A program made the translations under genes and the position numbers. A stretch of DNA of 64,000 bases from Brettanomyces bruxellensis (Eukaryota; Ascomycota; Pichiomycetes; Pichiales; Pichiaceae). Positions 20,041-30,332 of the stretch are shown piece after piece; positions within the stretch are counted from its first letter, which is position 1; every line of letters starts with the position of its first letter. Under the pieces are notes generated by a model. That model saw only the letters and a program-made list of their open reading frames with translations. It searched no databases and was not told where the DNA came from. The DNA lies in the NCBI RefSeq assembly GCF_011074885.1, contig NC_054690.1:3043001-3107000 (forward strand), read 5' to 3'.

Positions 20041-20491
20041 TCAAATATAAACAACACTGAGGTGCAATAACATAGAATGTGATTGCATCCTATTTTTAAA
20101 AGGTATCAATATATTCCGAAAAAGTATATAAGCAGAAGGGATACTGGATATAAAATTGGGACATTGAACAATCATATATACGTTGTTGGTATATGCACCA
20201 ATTAACTTAGATCCCAACAAATAAATCAAAAGAATTGGGACATAGATACCAGCCATAGAGAATGGTGATATCAAAATAACGTCGCAGAAGGGAGACAAAT
20301 AGTCTGTTGAATGAAATATAAGAATTTTCGCAGAGGTTTAAGAGATTTCCGTGGGCTGATTTTGCGAAGTATTGGATGGTAGGTTTCAAAAATAGTTCAA
20401 CGTCCCACTCTTTATTCCTTGAAACAAATAATTGTTGAGATATTAGCTTACGTAATGGCGACACGGTGCATTTTAAGCAAGTAAATGGCAT
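20041..20491 (-). pseudogene. Possible remnant of a membrane-protein gene (unidentified)
   Basis: Two overlapping minus-strand frames are open here with no good ATG start. The downstream frame (20041-20298) encodes a strongly hydrophobic helix-like stretch (MAGIYVPILLIYLLGSKLIG) followed by TNNVYMIVQCPN. The upstream frame (20207-20491) is polar and aromatic. The pattern would fit a transporter gene broken by a frameshift, and the location downstream of LTR B fits decay, but I cannot identify a family. It may also be chance open frame in AT-rich DNA. Confidence 0.2.
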
Positions 20492-20562
20492 GAAACGTCT
20501 TATGTAGGTAAAAGAGAAATAACAGCAATTGAAAAGAAAACAAGTAGCAGAAAAATGTAAAT

Positions 20563-20865
20563 ATGGAAACTATAGAAGAAAGAAACAAACTATTTGATTA
20601 TGAAATTAACTCATTAATCCTTGAGGTTAGGTCGATTATCGAAGGACAAAAGTATCGATGGATACTATGCTCTACGGACAATACACATCAATATCTATTT
20701 TGGTTACGTAATCACACGATAAATTTGAATCATAAAATTTATAGGCCGCATGAATATCAGGATGACGACGCGTCGTCTATCATGAATCCAATTTTTTTTT
20801 TTTTACTGAGACACCGAAGACGAAAATTATCCGGTAACGAGCTGAGATACGATAGTGAAGTGTAA
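20563..20865 (+). CDS. Small hypothetical ORF upstream of TAF3
   Basis: 100 residues with an ATG start and stop, ending about 100 bp before the TAF3 start. The N-terminal half is acidic and helical in character (EERNKLFDYEINSLILEVRSII). The C-terminal part contains a phenylalanine run encoded by a poly(T) tract, then a basic RHRRRK stretch. I do not recognise it. It could be a fast-evolving small protein, an upstream ORF in the TAF3 leader, or chance. Confidence 0.3.
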   Translation: METIEERNKLFDYEINSLILEVRSIIEGQKYRWILCSTDNTHQYLFWLRNHTINLNHKIYRPHEYQDDDASSIMNPIFFFLLRHRRRKLSGNELRYDSEV

Positions 20866-20967
20866 GAAGGTGCACTGAATTCTTGTGTTTGGAAAAGGTT
20901 TCAAGACATTTATTTCACTTTGCCTGTATTATAGAGGTGCCCTTTTTATACAACAGGCTATTATTAA

Positions 20968-21933
20968 ATGACAGTGAGCACGTTTAATTTTCATCTTCTG
21001 CGTATTTGCATAGCTCAACTATTAAAAGCACATGGCTTTGACAAAACAAACAACAGGGCGCTTGACGTGGTGACCGACCTTTTTATTCGTTACCTTAGAC
21101 TTCTCACTCTTACAGTAATAAAATACACTGATTTACGAAATGATGAAGAGTCGGTAATACAAGATTTTGGGAATGCATTTCGTGAGCTTCGAATTATATC
21201 TCCGGCCAATATTATAGATCCGTATGATATTGGAGGATTAACATCGAGAGGTATAACAAATTTTGAGAACTGGTTTATGAGTGAAATGCAGAATAGAATA
21301 AGGGATACAGCTAGACCAAACATAGATCTCATCAATGAAATCATAAAAACGAAAAAGATGAAAGATGTTAATACAAAAATGAGCACATTAACAGCTGCTT
21401 TGGACCAGCAGACTCAACAGGCTCAACGCCAGAATCCGACACTTCCTTATCAATATCAGAGTATGGGTAGAATTGGACAGACCGGTAACAAGATCATTTC
21501 GGAAAACCAAAGAAAGTTCAACAAAGATGGTAGGACTGATTATAATGGATCTGACGATTTAACAGTCGATGATGACTGGATCAAATTTGTTATTCGTCAA
21601 CAATTGAATCAACATCCTGATGTCAAATTTAAGGGTACAATATTAATAAATAATCTGCCACAGGATAAGAAGATGCTGCGCAAGCGCAAAATTCATCCCA
21701 ATGTAACTGTTTCCGGTCCAGCTCCTAAAAGATTGGAATCGGTCCTACCATACAAGCAGAGAGCTGACAATGACAGGCTTTTACAGGAGATTGAGAATGA
21801 TGATGATGAACAAATTTCTAAATACAAACAAAAGAGAAATGATTATTTTCCTCAGGTACAGTTGGCTAGCGATGAGAATGATACAGATCACACAGAAAAT
21901 CATAGTTTGAACATATTTCAAAGTGCAAATTAA
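20968..21933 (+). CDS. TAF3: TFIID subunit Taf3
   Basis: 321 residues. The N-terminal 80 or so form a bromodomain-associated histone fold (FHLLRICIAQLLKAHGF, then ALDVVTDLFIRYLRLL), the part of Taf3 that pairs with Taf10 in TFIID. The middle has a Q-rich stretch (about 148-160) and the C-terminus is charged with a basic patch (KKMLRKRKIHP). No PHD finger is present, as in S. cerevisiae Taf3 (353 residues). Next to RRP12 and MRPS16, matching YPL011C-YPL012W-YPL013C, which supports the orthology. Acts in the nucleus at RNA polymerase II promoters. Confidence 0.85.
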   Translation: MTVSTFNFHLLRICIAQLLKAHGFDKTNNRALDVVTDLFIRYLRLLTLTVIKYTDLRNDEESVIQDFGNAFRELRIISPANIIDPYDIGGLTSRGITNFENWFMSEMQNRIRDTARPNIDLINEIIKTKKMKDVNTKMSTLTAALDQQTQQAQRQNPTLPYQYQSMGRIGQTGNKIISENQRKFNKDGRTDYNGSDDLTVDDDWIKFVIRQQLNQHPDVKFKGTILINNLPQDKKMLRKRKIHPNVTVSGPAPKRLESVLPYKQRADNDRLLQEIENDDDEQISKYKQKRNDYFPQVQLASDENDTDHTENHSLNIFQSAN

Positions 21934-22079
21934 TTCTCAGTAAAATGTTTAATATGTATTCTAATGAAAGTAAAAAGCATGAGTATTTAAAAATCAGGAA
22001 GCATTGTATATTACCTGTTTACAACTGGGGTACCTGAATGCATGCGTAAAGCAAATCAATTAAATGCTTAGTTAGTTTA

Positions 22080-25000
22080 TCAGAGCTTCTTTCTAGCCTT
22101 AAATTTAGGCTTCCGCTTATTAACTCTTCCAGTCTTTACTTTATTATGAATCGCCCTTTTCGGTGCTGCATTATCATTCGCAATATCATCGTCCCAATTT
22201 ATACCATCTTCTTTTCTCTGCCTTTTTTTATATTTGAGCTTATTACCCCGAGTTCTGATAGGTGCTTGCTTAATTGCTTCAACGTACGCATCAATAGAAT
22301 TTTTAGAGCTTAAACCCGCATCATCATTCACATTGAAGACAAGCTTTCCATTTGGAGTCTGAATATTGTGTGATTTTTTGCTAAAGCTTTTAGGTTTCGT
22401 TGATGAAATGTGTGACAATGCTTGTTTGTCCAAAAGATCTAATGGCATTTCTTTAGATTCGGATATAAACTGTTCTGTGTTGCCATTCCTGGATGACGTA
22501 TCCTCTGTCTCGACATTATTGTCATCAAACTCATCATCAGTGTCGCCGTACAAGGCTTCATCATATCCAGACATGAAGTTTTGTCTCTGATTTGCACCGG
22601 ACTCAATCTCATTCTCATTATTTTCATTTGAGGAATCTGCCTTCTTTCTTTTGGCCCTCGCATTTGTCTTCCTGATATTGGTGATTAACTTCTTATCTTC
22701 TTCAGGAATACATTCAGTAATATAGTCAATTCCATACTTGCGAACAAGTCTTTCAATAAGATGCTTAATCTTGGATCTAAAATGTCCTTTCTGCTCGTGG
22801 TTTACATTCATAACATTTGTTAAAAGACCCTTCAATGTTGGCTTAACATAGTCACTTGGTAAGGTAAGTGTTGCAACTTTAACAAATCCTAATGTAGATT
22901 TAATTATTTCCCTGTTTTTCGATGTCAAGAACAATTCAACCGTTGACGTCAATTCCATCAAAAGTTCAATTGGAAGGTCAGAATAAAATTCATAAAGTAT
23001 TCTTGATAAGGCGGTAACAGTAGCACTGATCATGTGTGGTGTTCCACCGGCTAAACCCGCCGAGCACATCACAAAAAATTCTTTTAAAGATGCTTCTGAA
23101 TCAAGTATCTCGGGATCTAAAGTGGAATTCTTAATTATCGAGCCCTCATGATCCTTCATTTTTTGACCCATTAGAACAAGAATATCATAAGAAGATTCCC
23201 TTGCTTTTTCATTGGCATTTTTTGTTCCAAGAATAACTTCGGAAATCACTGCAGGAATAAAATAGAGACAAGATGAAGGTAGGATAGTTAGAACAGCACC
23301 TATACAATTCAACCTAGCACTTTTAACAGGTGTTAAAGTATGTTCGGAAGCATTTTTCAAAACAAGAAGAATATCTGGTAGAACCTCCAATGCAGATTTT
23401 TGTCCAGATGGTAAAGTGAGCAACCTTTCCAACATTCTATAGGCCCTTTTCTGCACCGGTATATTTTTAACATTAACAGTTTGGTTAAATATGGCCAATA
23501 TAGCATTCTGACTAGAAGTAGGAATGAACTTTACCATCTCAATGAGAATATCCATCATGGTAACTGAGACAGATGGAATACTTCCAGCTTCATCATCTTT
23601 GCTGTTGTTCGACTCCGCCGGTTTTTCTTCATCTAAAGAACGTTTAAGTAAAGTACAAACATTATTGAATGCAGAAACAATATCATCCGAGCTCGATATT
23701 TGAAGATAAACATCAATGGTCTCCAATACGTAACCTCTTTGTTCAGATGGTGTTTCAGAAAATACATTAAACAAAACAGAAAGAATATTGGACGACTTGG
23801 TCTTGGTGAGATATTCCACTGCCTTTTTAGCCTCCTTTATAGGGAATATCTGGTTAAGGAGAGGATTTGCCACTGTTTCATTGATATAGGTTAAGTTACT
23901 TTCAACCAAAATTCTCAACGCGTGGCAAATTATGGGTCTCAATGTAGTTTTCTTATAAAGAAGCTGTGATAAGTTTGCTGCAAACTCATCAGAAAAGCTT
24001 TCAGTTGTATCTTGTGGTAGGTCACAAAATGCTGGAAGTATTGACCATAACTGATTAATGATTGTAGCAAATATTTTTGAGTTCATCGATGTATGCTTGC
24101 CATTTTTAATAAGTCCATCAAAATAATCAACATATGGAAGGACTTCATTAATATAGAATCCTAAATGCGAACACTTAACATTATCCCTTAAAATTGGAAG
24201 AAGCCAAGCTCTTCCAACGGCACTCGAATTATCAAGATTCAAAGGCAAACATCTTAAAACAGCTTCCGGGCCAATAGAAGAAATTGCCGCTGCAATAACT
24301 CGCTCGGAAACGTCATTTAAATCAAAACCTTCTTTCTCATCTGATCGCCATCCACCAATAAGTTTTAACTGATCGTCGAATGAATTAGTTGCTCGAAACT
24401 TTAAAGAAGTAAAAAGAGCTTCCATAATTTCAGCAACTTCTTTTGCACAGTGCCGAAACTTCACCGATAAAAAGTCATTAGTAATTTGTGAGAGATTGTC
24501 TATAACTCTTTCAACGCCCTCATAAGTTTCCCGATCATTTGCGGGTGGAGCAAGAAGAATAGCAGGATCGATGCCATCAGAACAAATTGCCACAAGACAT
24601 TGGGCAGCACTGACGTAAACATCCTTAGATTGACTTTCTAAATATGAACCAATAATTTTAAAAAGATGAGGAAACCTCATAAAACAATTGGTAGAGCTGA
24701 CATCATGTGAGTAAGTAGTAACACCTTTAGCAATGACAGCAAGCCATACTGGCGCTAAATGAGTATCGTTATATGACGGTTTCAAACCCAACAAAACATC
24801 TAGGACCTCATTAAATCTTGCCTCATCAATTTCACCATTTATGGACGTGAATAGAGAGTCAAATACTTCAAAGGCTGAGGACACCATAAACTCATCAGCA
24901 GATCTACACAATTGAAGAAGAATATCACATAGCCGCTTCACTTGGTTTGATGGCCAAGCATTCGCGGTTGCAATGCTTGAAATGAGCTGCAAACTATGAA

Positions 25001-25691
25001 CCACATCAGCATTTTTCTCTTTGGAAAAACCTTGTGTACTATCTTTATCATGCATAACAGCAGTTAAATTTTCCAGAGCAAATTCGGCAGCAGAACGAGA
25101 GGCAGGATGATCTTTTCCGGATCCAGTTGGAACGTCCATAAGAATGCTATGAACGGCCTCCTGGGCTGCTTTCCTAACCTTTGGTCTATGATCTGATGCC
25201 AGTTCGAGCAATCCCTTAAAGCCTCTATTTGGGGAGATTTTATAATTATGAACATTGTTCCATGCACCCCGATCCTGAGCAGCTAAAAGACTCTCCAAAA
25301 AGTGTATGCCGGATCTGACTAGTGGAGCCTTTGCCCTGTCATCAGTTAGTACTGGAGCGACTTTAGCTAATAATTCTGCAAAATGTGGTCTCAAAAGAAC
25401 CTTAGGGGTAAATGGTGACACCATGCTTAAAAAGTAAAGAGCACCAGTAGCTAGTTCATAATCTTTCACCTCATCGTTTTCACAACATTGATCCAATAAA
25501 CTTATAAAGGAAATAAAGTATGCAGTAGGAGTTGCTTCTTGATGTTGCTGATCCAAGTTTTCCTCGATGGTCTGCAATATTAATGCCAATTGCTGTTGAT
25601 TCGGAAGTTTGGAATTAATTTGCGACCTTATCTTGTCTAGTTTTTTCTGAAGCTCCAAGCCTTCATCATCTTCTGGAGAAACTGAGCTCAT
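22080..25691 (-). CDS. RRP12: Ribosome-biogenesis export factor Rrp12
   Basis: HEAT-repeat protein required for export of pre-40S and pre-60S particles and late rRNA processing. 1203 residues. The N-terminal part (TPTAYFISFISLLDQC, ATGALYFLSMVSPFTPKVLLRPHF) and the central repeats match the NUC173 domain family. The C-terminal 170 residues are acidic then strongly basic (KKRKADSS, TRGNKLKYKKRQRKE, KRKPKFKARKKL), a nucleolar-type tail. Convergent with TAF3. An RRPE-like element lies about 100 bp upstream of the start. Confidence 0.93.
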   Translation of the reverse strand: MSSVSPEDDEGLELQKKLDKIRSQINSKLPNQQQLALILQTIEENLDQQHQEATPTAYFISFISLLDQCCENDEVKDYELATGALYFLSMVSPFTPKVLLRPHFAELLAKVAPVLTDDRAKAPLVRSGIHFLESLLAAQDRGAWNNVHNYKISPNRGFKGLLELASDHRPKVRKAAQEAVHSILMDVPTGSGKDHPASRSAAEFALENLTAVMHDKDSTQGFSKEKNADVVHSLQLISSIATANAWPSNQVKRLCDILLQLCRSADEFMVSSAFEVFDSLFTSINGEIDEARFNEVLDVLLGLKPSYNDTHLAPVWLAVIAKGVTTYSHDVSSTNCFMRFPHLFKIIGSYLESQSKDVYVSAAQCLVAICSDGIDPAILLAPPANDRETYEGVERVIDNLSQITNDFLSVKFRHCAKEVAEIMEALFTSLKFRATNSFDDQLKLIGGWRSDEKEGFDLNDVSERVIAAAISSIGPEAVLRCLPLNLDNSSAVGRAWLLPILRDNVKCSHLGFYINEVLPYVDYFDGLIKNGKHTSMNSKIFATIINQLWSILPAFCDLPQDTTESFSDEFAANLSQLLYKKTTLRPIICHALRILVESNLTYINETVANPLLNQIFPIKEAKKAVEYLTKTKSSNILSVLFNVFSETPSEQRGYVLETIDVYLQISSSDDIVSAFNNVCTLLKRSLDEEKPAESNNSKDDEAGSIPSVSVTMMDILIEMVKFIPTSSQNAILAIFNQTVNVKNIPVQKRAYRMLERLLTLPSGQKSALEVLPDILLVLKNASEHTLTPVKSARLNCIGAVLTILPSSCLYFIPAVISEVILGTKNANEKARESSYDILVLMGQKMKDHEGSIIKNSTLDPEILDSEASLKEFFVMCSAGLAGGTPHMISATVTALSRILYEFYSDLPIELLMELTSTVELFLTSKNREIIKSTLGFVKVATLTLPSDYVKPTLKGLLTNVMNVNHEQKGHFRSKIKHLIERLVRKYGIDYITECIPEEDKKLITNIRKTNARAKRKKADSSNENNENEIESGANQRQNFMSGYDEALYGDTDDEFDDNNVETEDTSSRNGNTEQFISESKEMPLDLLDKQALSHISSTKPKSFSKKSHNIQTPNGKLVFNVNDDAGLSSKNSIDAYVEAIKQAPIRTRGNKLKYKKRQRKEDGINWDDDIANDNAAPKRAIHNKVKTGRVNKRKPKFKARKKL

Positions 25692-26593
25692 TCTTACTAA
25701 AAGATGTGCAAATAGTCTCGCCTATCAAGTGTTGCAAGTGATTCATAAAAAGCCAAATATAAGTAAGTACTGCTTGAATCTTGGATAAACGTGAAAATTT
25801 TTCCCAAAAAAACTTTTTGGCTCCCTTTTCCTATAAAGGGAAAAGTCGCTCTGAAGATGAATGAATTCAATGAATTACAGAAGAAAGGTGGAAAAGTTCG
25901 TAAGTGGGAGGACTAACTATGCTATAATTCCGATGAAGAAAAAAAGCCTAAAGAACCCTTTATTTGGTTTGATTAATTAATACATGAGGTTTAATACTGA
26001 ACAATAGATATATATATATATATGGGATAAGAAGGATCGCTAGGCGGACAAATGCTTCACTCATAATCATTTATAATTGTTTCCAGGCATTCTTTGTCAG
26101 TTCTTTGTATTTTATTCCATGTATTTTATTCCATATTGGATAACAAAAGTGAACTTGATATCTCGACCTAAGCCAAGCGAACATACAGAGTACATTCAAA
26201 AGCATGGAAAATAATATATATATATTTTTTGGGGGCATTCGGTGGAGAACTCATGGGTTGAATATATAAAACAACTAGATTAGAAGCTTCATTTTCAAAG
26301 AAACTTTTTTTAGAAATTAAATTAATAAGCTGTATTCTATTTACTCCTATAAATGGTGATTAAACACTTTAAGGTCCGAATAGTTTTCATTGATATAGAA
26401 GGCAGACACAGGATACATTTATTAGTACGACTTTCGACGCGTCGCAAGTATGTATTGTATGAATTTATTGAGGTTTTTCTCGTAAAGTGGTAGAAACAAA
26501 ATTTGAATACGTAGGTGATCACCTACCTACATCTTGTATGTGCTAGAATTATATTATTCTTGAACACTAATATATCGGAACTCAGAAAAGAAA
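25692..26593. promoter_or_regulatory. Divergent promoter region of RRP12 and MRPS16
   Basis: 902 bp. RRPE-like TGAAAATTTTTC lies at 25792-25803, about 100 bp from the RRP12 start. An (AT)n microsatellite lies at about 26009-26023 and another AT-rich run near 26214-26228. No gene or LTR is seen. Confidence 0.55.
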
Positions 26594-26962
26594 ATGAAGG
26601 GTCTAGTTCGCATTAGACTTGCTCGAATGGGTAGAGTCCACCAGCCGATTTATAACATTGTTGTCACAAATAAACGTACGAAGAGAGATGGGAAGCCAAT
26701 AGAAATTATTGGAACGTATAATCCTGTGCCAACACCACTTACTGCAAAACAGAAGGTGCAAGGATATGTTCCTACGAAAGATGTTGCACTTGACTTTACC
26801 CGGGCTAAATATTGGTTAGGTGTGGGAGCGCAGCCTACTGAAACAATAGCTAAGCTTTTTAAGAAGGCAGGTATCCTTTATCCTGAATGGCCACTACCAA
26901 GCAAAGTTGCCAGGATTAGAAAGACTCAGATCATGTCGATTGAGGGGAGGAAATTCACCTAA
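26594..26962 (+). CDS. MRPS16: Mitochondrial ribosomal protein bS16m
   Basis: 122-residue protein of the bacterial S16 family, part of the mitochondrial small ribosomal subunit (S. cerevisiae Mrps16 has 121). [14 protein letters not shown] is the S16 signature start, followed by [46 protein letters not shown] also matches. As in many S16 proteins, there is no long cleavable presequence. Convergent with THG1; it keeps the YPL011C-YPL012W-YPL013C neighbourhood. Confidence 0.95.
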   Translation: MKGLVRIRLARMGRVHQPIYNIVVTNKRTKRDGKPIEIIGTYNPVPTPLTAKQKVQGYVPTKDVALDFTRAKYWLGVGAQPTETIAKLFKKAGILYPEWPLPSKVARIRKTQIMSIEGRKFT

Positions 26963-27064
26963 TTTTTAGTTCGATTTCTATTTAATATTTTGTATATAGT
27001 TATAATGTGAAAACACATAATGTGGAATAGGATTTAATTAGACTTGAGTATACACGAGAAGATA

Positions 27065-27877
27065 TTATTTCAAAAGCCATGCACGTTTATTCCAAAACTC
27101 TTCTTTGATTATGTCACAGTGTAATTCGTTAATGGTCACCTTTCTCAATTTTCCCCTGAGCCGTTCCACTTGTCTTTTACTCAGGTTGACATCACTATTC
27201 GGTACAAGGTCCAATGTATCTCCAACATCACGTATAAAAACTGTTCCCTTTTTATACATTTCTGGCTCATCATTGTAATTGATTCCAAATTCTTTGAATA
27301 GCAATTCATTCTTATCCGATGATACAGTTCCCATTAATTTATTTTCTGCTTCTTGAGGACTCAAATGCCCTTTGATAACTAAATTCCAAAAGCTCGTATT
27401 ATAAAGATTGTTGATATGACAATCAACTTGTCTCCACCTGAAGTAATCCTTCACTATAGAATCACTTGGATACACCACTGCCCGAGCATCGAATGTTGGT
27501 AATCTTTCTACAGATAGAGGTTTATTAGGAAACACTATATTCCAGTAGTATTGATAATAAGCACTGAAACCAGAACTAAACGCTGTTATCAGTTTAAACT
27601 CTCTTCTTTCAAAAAGATCGCAATTCTTTCTCAACAAAAACGAATATTCGTCCGAATCACCGTACGCCATCATGACATCTGGAATACTTTTCATTAATGC
27701 TTGTGCCGACAAATTCATAACCTTTAAAGCATTTGGATCATTTGGTTTTTGAAATTCGTAAGCAGATGAAAATTTGTGAAACCCTCTTCCGTCAATTCTA
27801 ATAATAATATGCGTTTGAGGTAAAAGAATGTTCTCTCTTTCAAATGTTCGTACATATTCAAAACGAGAGTTCGCCAT
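27065..27877 (-). CDS. THG1: tRNA(His) guanylyltransferase Thg1
   Basis: Adds the essential extra G to the 5' end of tRNA-His by 3'-5' polymerisation. 270 residues (S. cerevisiae 237). Palm-domain metal-binding motifs are intact: RIDGRGFHKF with D29 and YGDSDEYSF with D76/E77. FDARAVVYP, WRQVDCHINNLYN and NELLFKEFGINYN are further family blocks. The additional residues are mainly at the C-terminus (ERLRGKLRKVTINELH and beyond). Divergent from the gene at 28140. Confidence 0.95.
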   Translation of the reverse strand: MANSRFEYVRTFERENILLPQTHIIIRIDGRGFHKFSSAYEFQKPNDPNALKVMNLSAQALMKSIPDVMMAYGDSDEYSFLLRKNCDLFERREFKLITAFSSGFSAYYQYYWNIVFPNKPLSVERLPTFDARAVVYPSDSIVKDYFRWRQVDCHINNLYNTSFWNLVIKGHLSPQEAENKLMGTVSSDKNELLFKEFGINYNDEPEMYKKGTVFIRDVGDTLDLVPNSDVNLSKRQVERLRGKLRKVTINELHCDIIKEEFWNKRAWLLK

Positions 27878-28139
27878 AATGAGAGCTTTACCTGGTTCAT
27901 TATATATATAGTATTACAATGAAAACATAAGACGCATTAAACCTGATCAAATTTATCGAAGCAATAGGATAATTCCATTATGACAAAAATAAATTTTTAT
28001 TTTGAGACATCTAGCGGAATCTGCAAACCAAACAAAAAATTTGATGTTGTTATCATTGATCAGTTTGTCTGTACCTTCTTAGCTTAAAGATACCAATGAA
28101 AGCACAACAATATGAGAAAATATTGCGACAATAAGCATA

Positions 28140-29690
28140 ATGGCTACAAACATCTCAAGAATACGGGGTTACTACTACGACAAAAGGAGAAAGAGGTATT
28201 TTAGAATTATTGAAACAAACGATACCGACAGTTGTAATGATCAATATTCTCGCAATACTCTTCGGGAGAAACAAAAAGTAAGCATCAAGGAGAAGCATGC
28301 GGAAATGAAGAAAAATGCCATATACAGAAGTAATCAAATTGCTGAGGCAAAAAGAAAGCAGGTACTGTCCATGAAACGGGAGATTATTATCACAGATGTG
28401 AATGGCTTGTGTAGATATCTTTTGATGGATCCACGTGCACCTTCAAGAGAAGACATATCAACATTTATGAAATATAAGGATTTCGCAGGATTTGCTCCGT
28501 CCAGTTATTTACTAGCATTCCAGCAGAAGATATTTCTTCAAAAGATGCACTCACATTACTTGACCTTACCAATTCGAGGTACCCAGAAATTAATGGGATT
28601 TTACATGACTAATAATTGTCTCTTTAGTCTTAGTGATGCGCTTCCAGACTTATTTTTTGAGAAATTAAATACCCCCTTAACCACTCAGATACGACACAAA
28701 TTAATTGATAGCAGGAGATGTGCTGTCCAGAATGTTAATATAGGAACTATTAGAGGAGATCATCACAATGAATTAGGGTGTATTCGTCCGAGCTTAATTG
28801 AAAATAACCTTCAATTTCTTGAGGTAGAATTGGAACATATAAATGACTCAATTTCCTTGCTACAAACTCTTGGATTAAATATAATTAGAATTATATTTGA
28901 TAGGATACGAGGCCCGTTAGTCGTTTACCATAAACTGGCCACAAAAGATTATTATGCTGCCCATATACCTAATTTTGATATACCAAAGACAGAAAGCTTA
29001 GTCCTTTTTCAAGAAAGCTTCAACAGGATTTTTCCCTTTTATTTTGAAGGAGAAAGTTTGATTGCATACAGTACTGAAAGAAATGGCACATATTTCTTAC
29101 AGCTTAGAGGCGATACAGATGACTTCAGACACATATTAATAGAAATTGATTCATCACCAGTTGCGTTGTGTCAATCCAAAGATTATACATATGTCGCATT
29201 TCAAGATGGAAGGGTTAATATTTATAGAACGGAGGGTATTGTAAAAAACTACGTGTTTACTCTTTGCACCATCGGGACAAATACGGTGATTTGCCAGATG
29301 GAAATTATTTCAAATGCAGGAAATTCCTATTTGTTGGTGAGTGGGCTCAACTCTTTTCTAACATTGTATAAAATCGACGTTTCTCAAAGATCTGTTTCCG
29401 TTACGAAATTTATTACTTATTCCGGGTACTCAAACACTTTCGATTATTCTAGGAACTTTAAAATGATAGAGGATTCACCATTTTTTATCATAAGTTCAAG
29501 ACCCTCAACTGCGGAAAAGCCGATTCTACTTCTTTATTATTTGTTCCTTGGTCAACCTCTTCATTGGATAAATCCGAGTATTAACAAACCCGAATGCATG
29601 AATATAAGTATGAACTTGAGTTTTGACTTTATTCAAGGAAATCTTTTCGTTTTAAATTCTGAAGAACACGCTTTGCAAATTTATGGATAG
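28140..29690 (+). CDS. Uncharacterised protein, possible WD40-like propeller (DCAF4-like start)
   Basis: 516 residues; I do not recognise a named yeast orthologue. The N-terminus RGYYYDKRRKRYFRI resembles the start of DCAF4/WDR21-type proteins (G-F/Y-Y-D, then RYF-K/R-I). A basic helical stretch follows (about 45-85, many K/E/R). The C-terminal two thirds show repeated beta-rich blocks such as LVVYHKL, YTYVAFQDGRVNIYR and SYLLVSGLNSFLTLYKIDV, consistent with propeller blades. Canonical GH...WD repeats are not evident. Divergent from THG1. The function is unknown; a substrate-receptor or scaffold role would be speculation. Confidence 0.75.
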   Translation: MATNISRIRGYYYDKRRKRYFRIIETNDTDSCNDQYSRNTLREKQKVSIKEKHAEMKKNAIYRSNQIAEAKRKQVLSMKREIIITDVNGLCRYLLMDPRAPSREDISTFMKYKDFAGFAPSSYLLAFQQKIFLQKMHSHYLTLPIRGTQKLMGFYMTNNCLFSLSDALPDLFFEKLNTPLTTQIRHKLIDSRRCAVQNVNIGTIRGDHHNELGCIRPSLIENNLQFLEVELEHINDSISLLQTLGLNIIRIIFDRIRGPLVVYHKLATKDYYAAHIPNFDIPKTESLVLFQESFNRIFPFYFEGESLIAYSTERNGTYFLQLRGDTDDFRHILIEIDSSPVALCQSKDYTYVAFQDGRVNIYRTEGIVKNYVFTLCTIGTNTVICQMEIISNAGNSYLLVSGLNSFLTLYKIDVSQRSVSVTKFITYSGYSNTFDYSRNFKMIEDSPFFIISSRPSTAEKPILLLYYLFLGQPLHWINPSINKPECMNISMNLSFDFIQGNLFVLNSEEHALQIYG

Positions 29691-30332
29691 AGAGATACCT
29701 CAGGATTTTATTACTTCCGGTTGGAACACCGCCAAATAGGTTTTGGAAACATTACTTATAACATTAAAGCTTTTTTGGGGTTTGTTCAATCCATGACATA
29801 TACTCTATTTTGTAACTGAATATAAATTAGAACTTTTATTAAGCGCTGGCTGCTGTCTATTATTATCTCTATTATTTTACCGTGGGCAGAGGATCATCAA
29901 TGCTTAAAAAAATATGTAGGTCACCCACCCAGTTTTCCATTAGTTTGCGAACTATGAAATAGTTATTAAGTACAGTGGGACAATTGAATACAAGTAACTT
30001 TAATAAAAAATATATATATCGCTATATGTCACTGTTCTTTAAAGTTTCTTTCAAGGTAGATGCAGGAATACCGTAGTGCTTTTATCGTTAGTATTTCGCA
30101 CATCTACTTAAAATTCAATATACTCCATTGTACTAAATTTATTTTCTTTTTTCGGCCTCGAATCCTAAAAATTTTCAGGTAAAAAATTGGTAAAAAATTT
30201 TATCGTATTCATTAAAATATAGAAGATGTTTTCATTTCAGCGCCATAGAGAATCAATTTGAACGTACTGTTGACTTTCCGAAGGGTATACGCTAAGACTC
30301 TCTGGGGTAATTATTACAAGAATATATTTGAA
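29691..30332. promoter_or_regulatory. RPA135 upstream region
   Basis: 642 bp between a stop codon and the RPA135 start. An RRPE-like AAAAATTTTCA (TGAAAATTTTT on the minus strand) lies at 30167-30177, about 155 bp upstream of the start, with a second A/T block near 30183-30201. A short AT run lies near 30009. No gene is seen. Confidence 0.5.

Larger units (their letters stand above)
19270..20562. other. Gene-poor region with solo LTR B and a possible gene relic
   Basis: Holds the GAP1 3' flank, the solo LTR at 19605-19867 and a possible minus-strand remnant at 20041-20491. No intact recognisable gene, tRNA or other repeat is seen. Confidence 0.55.
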
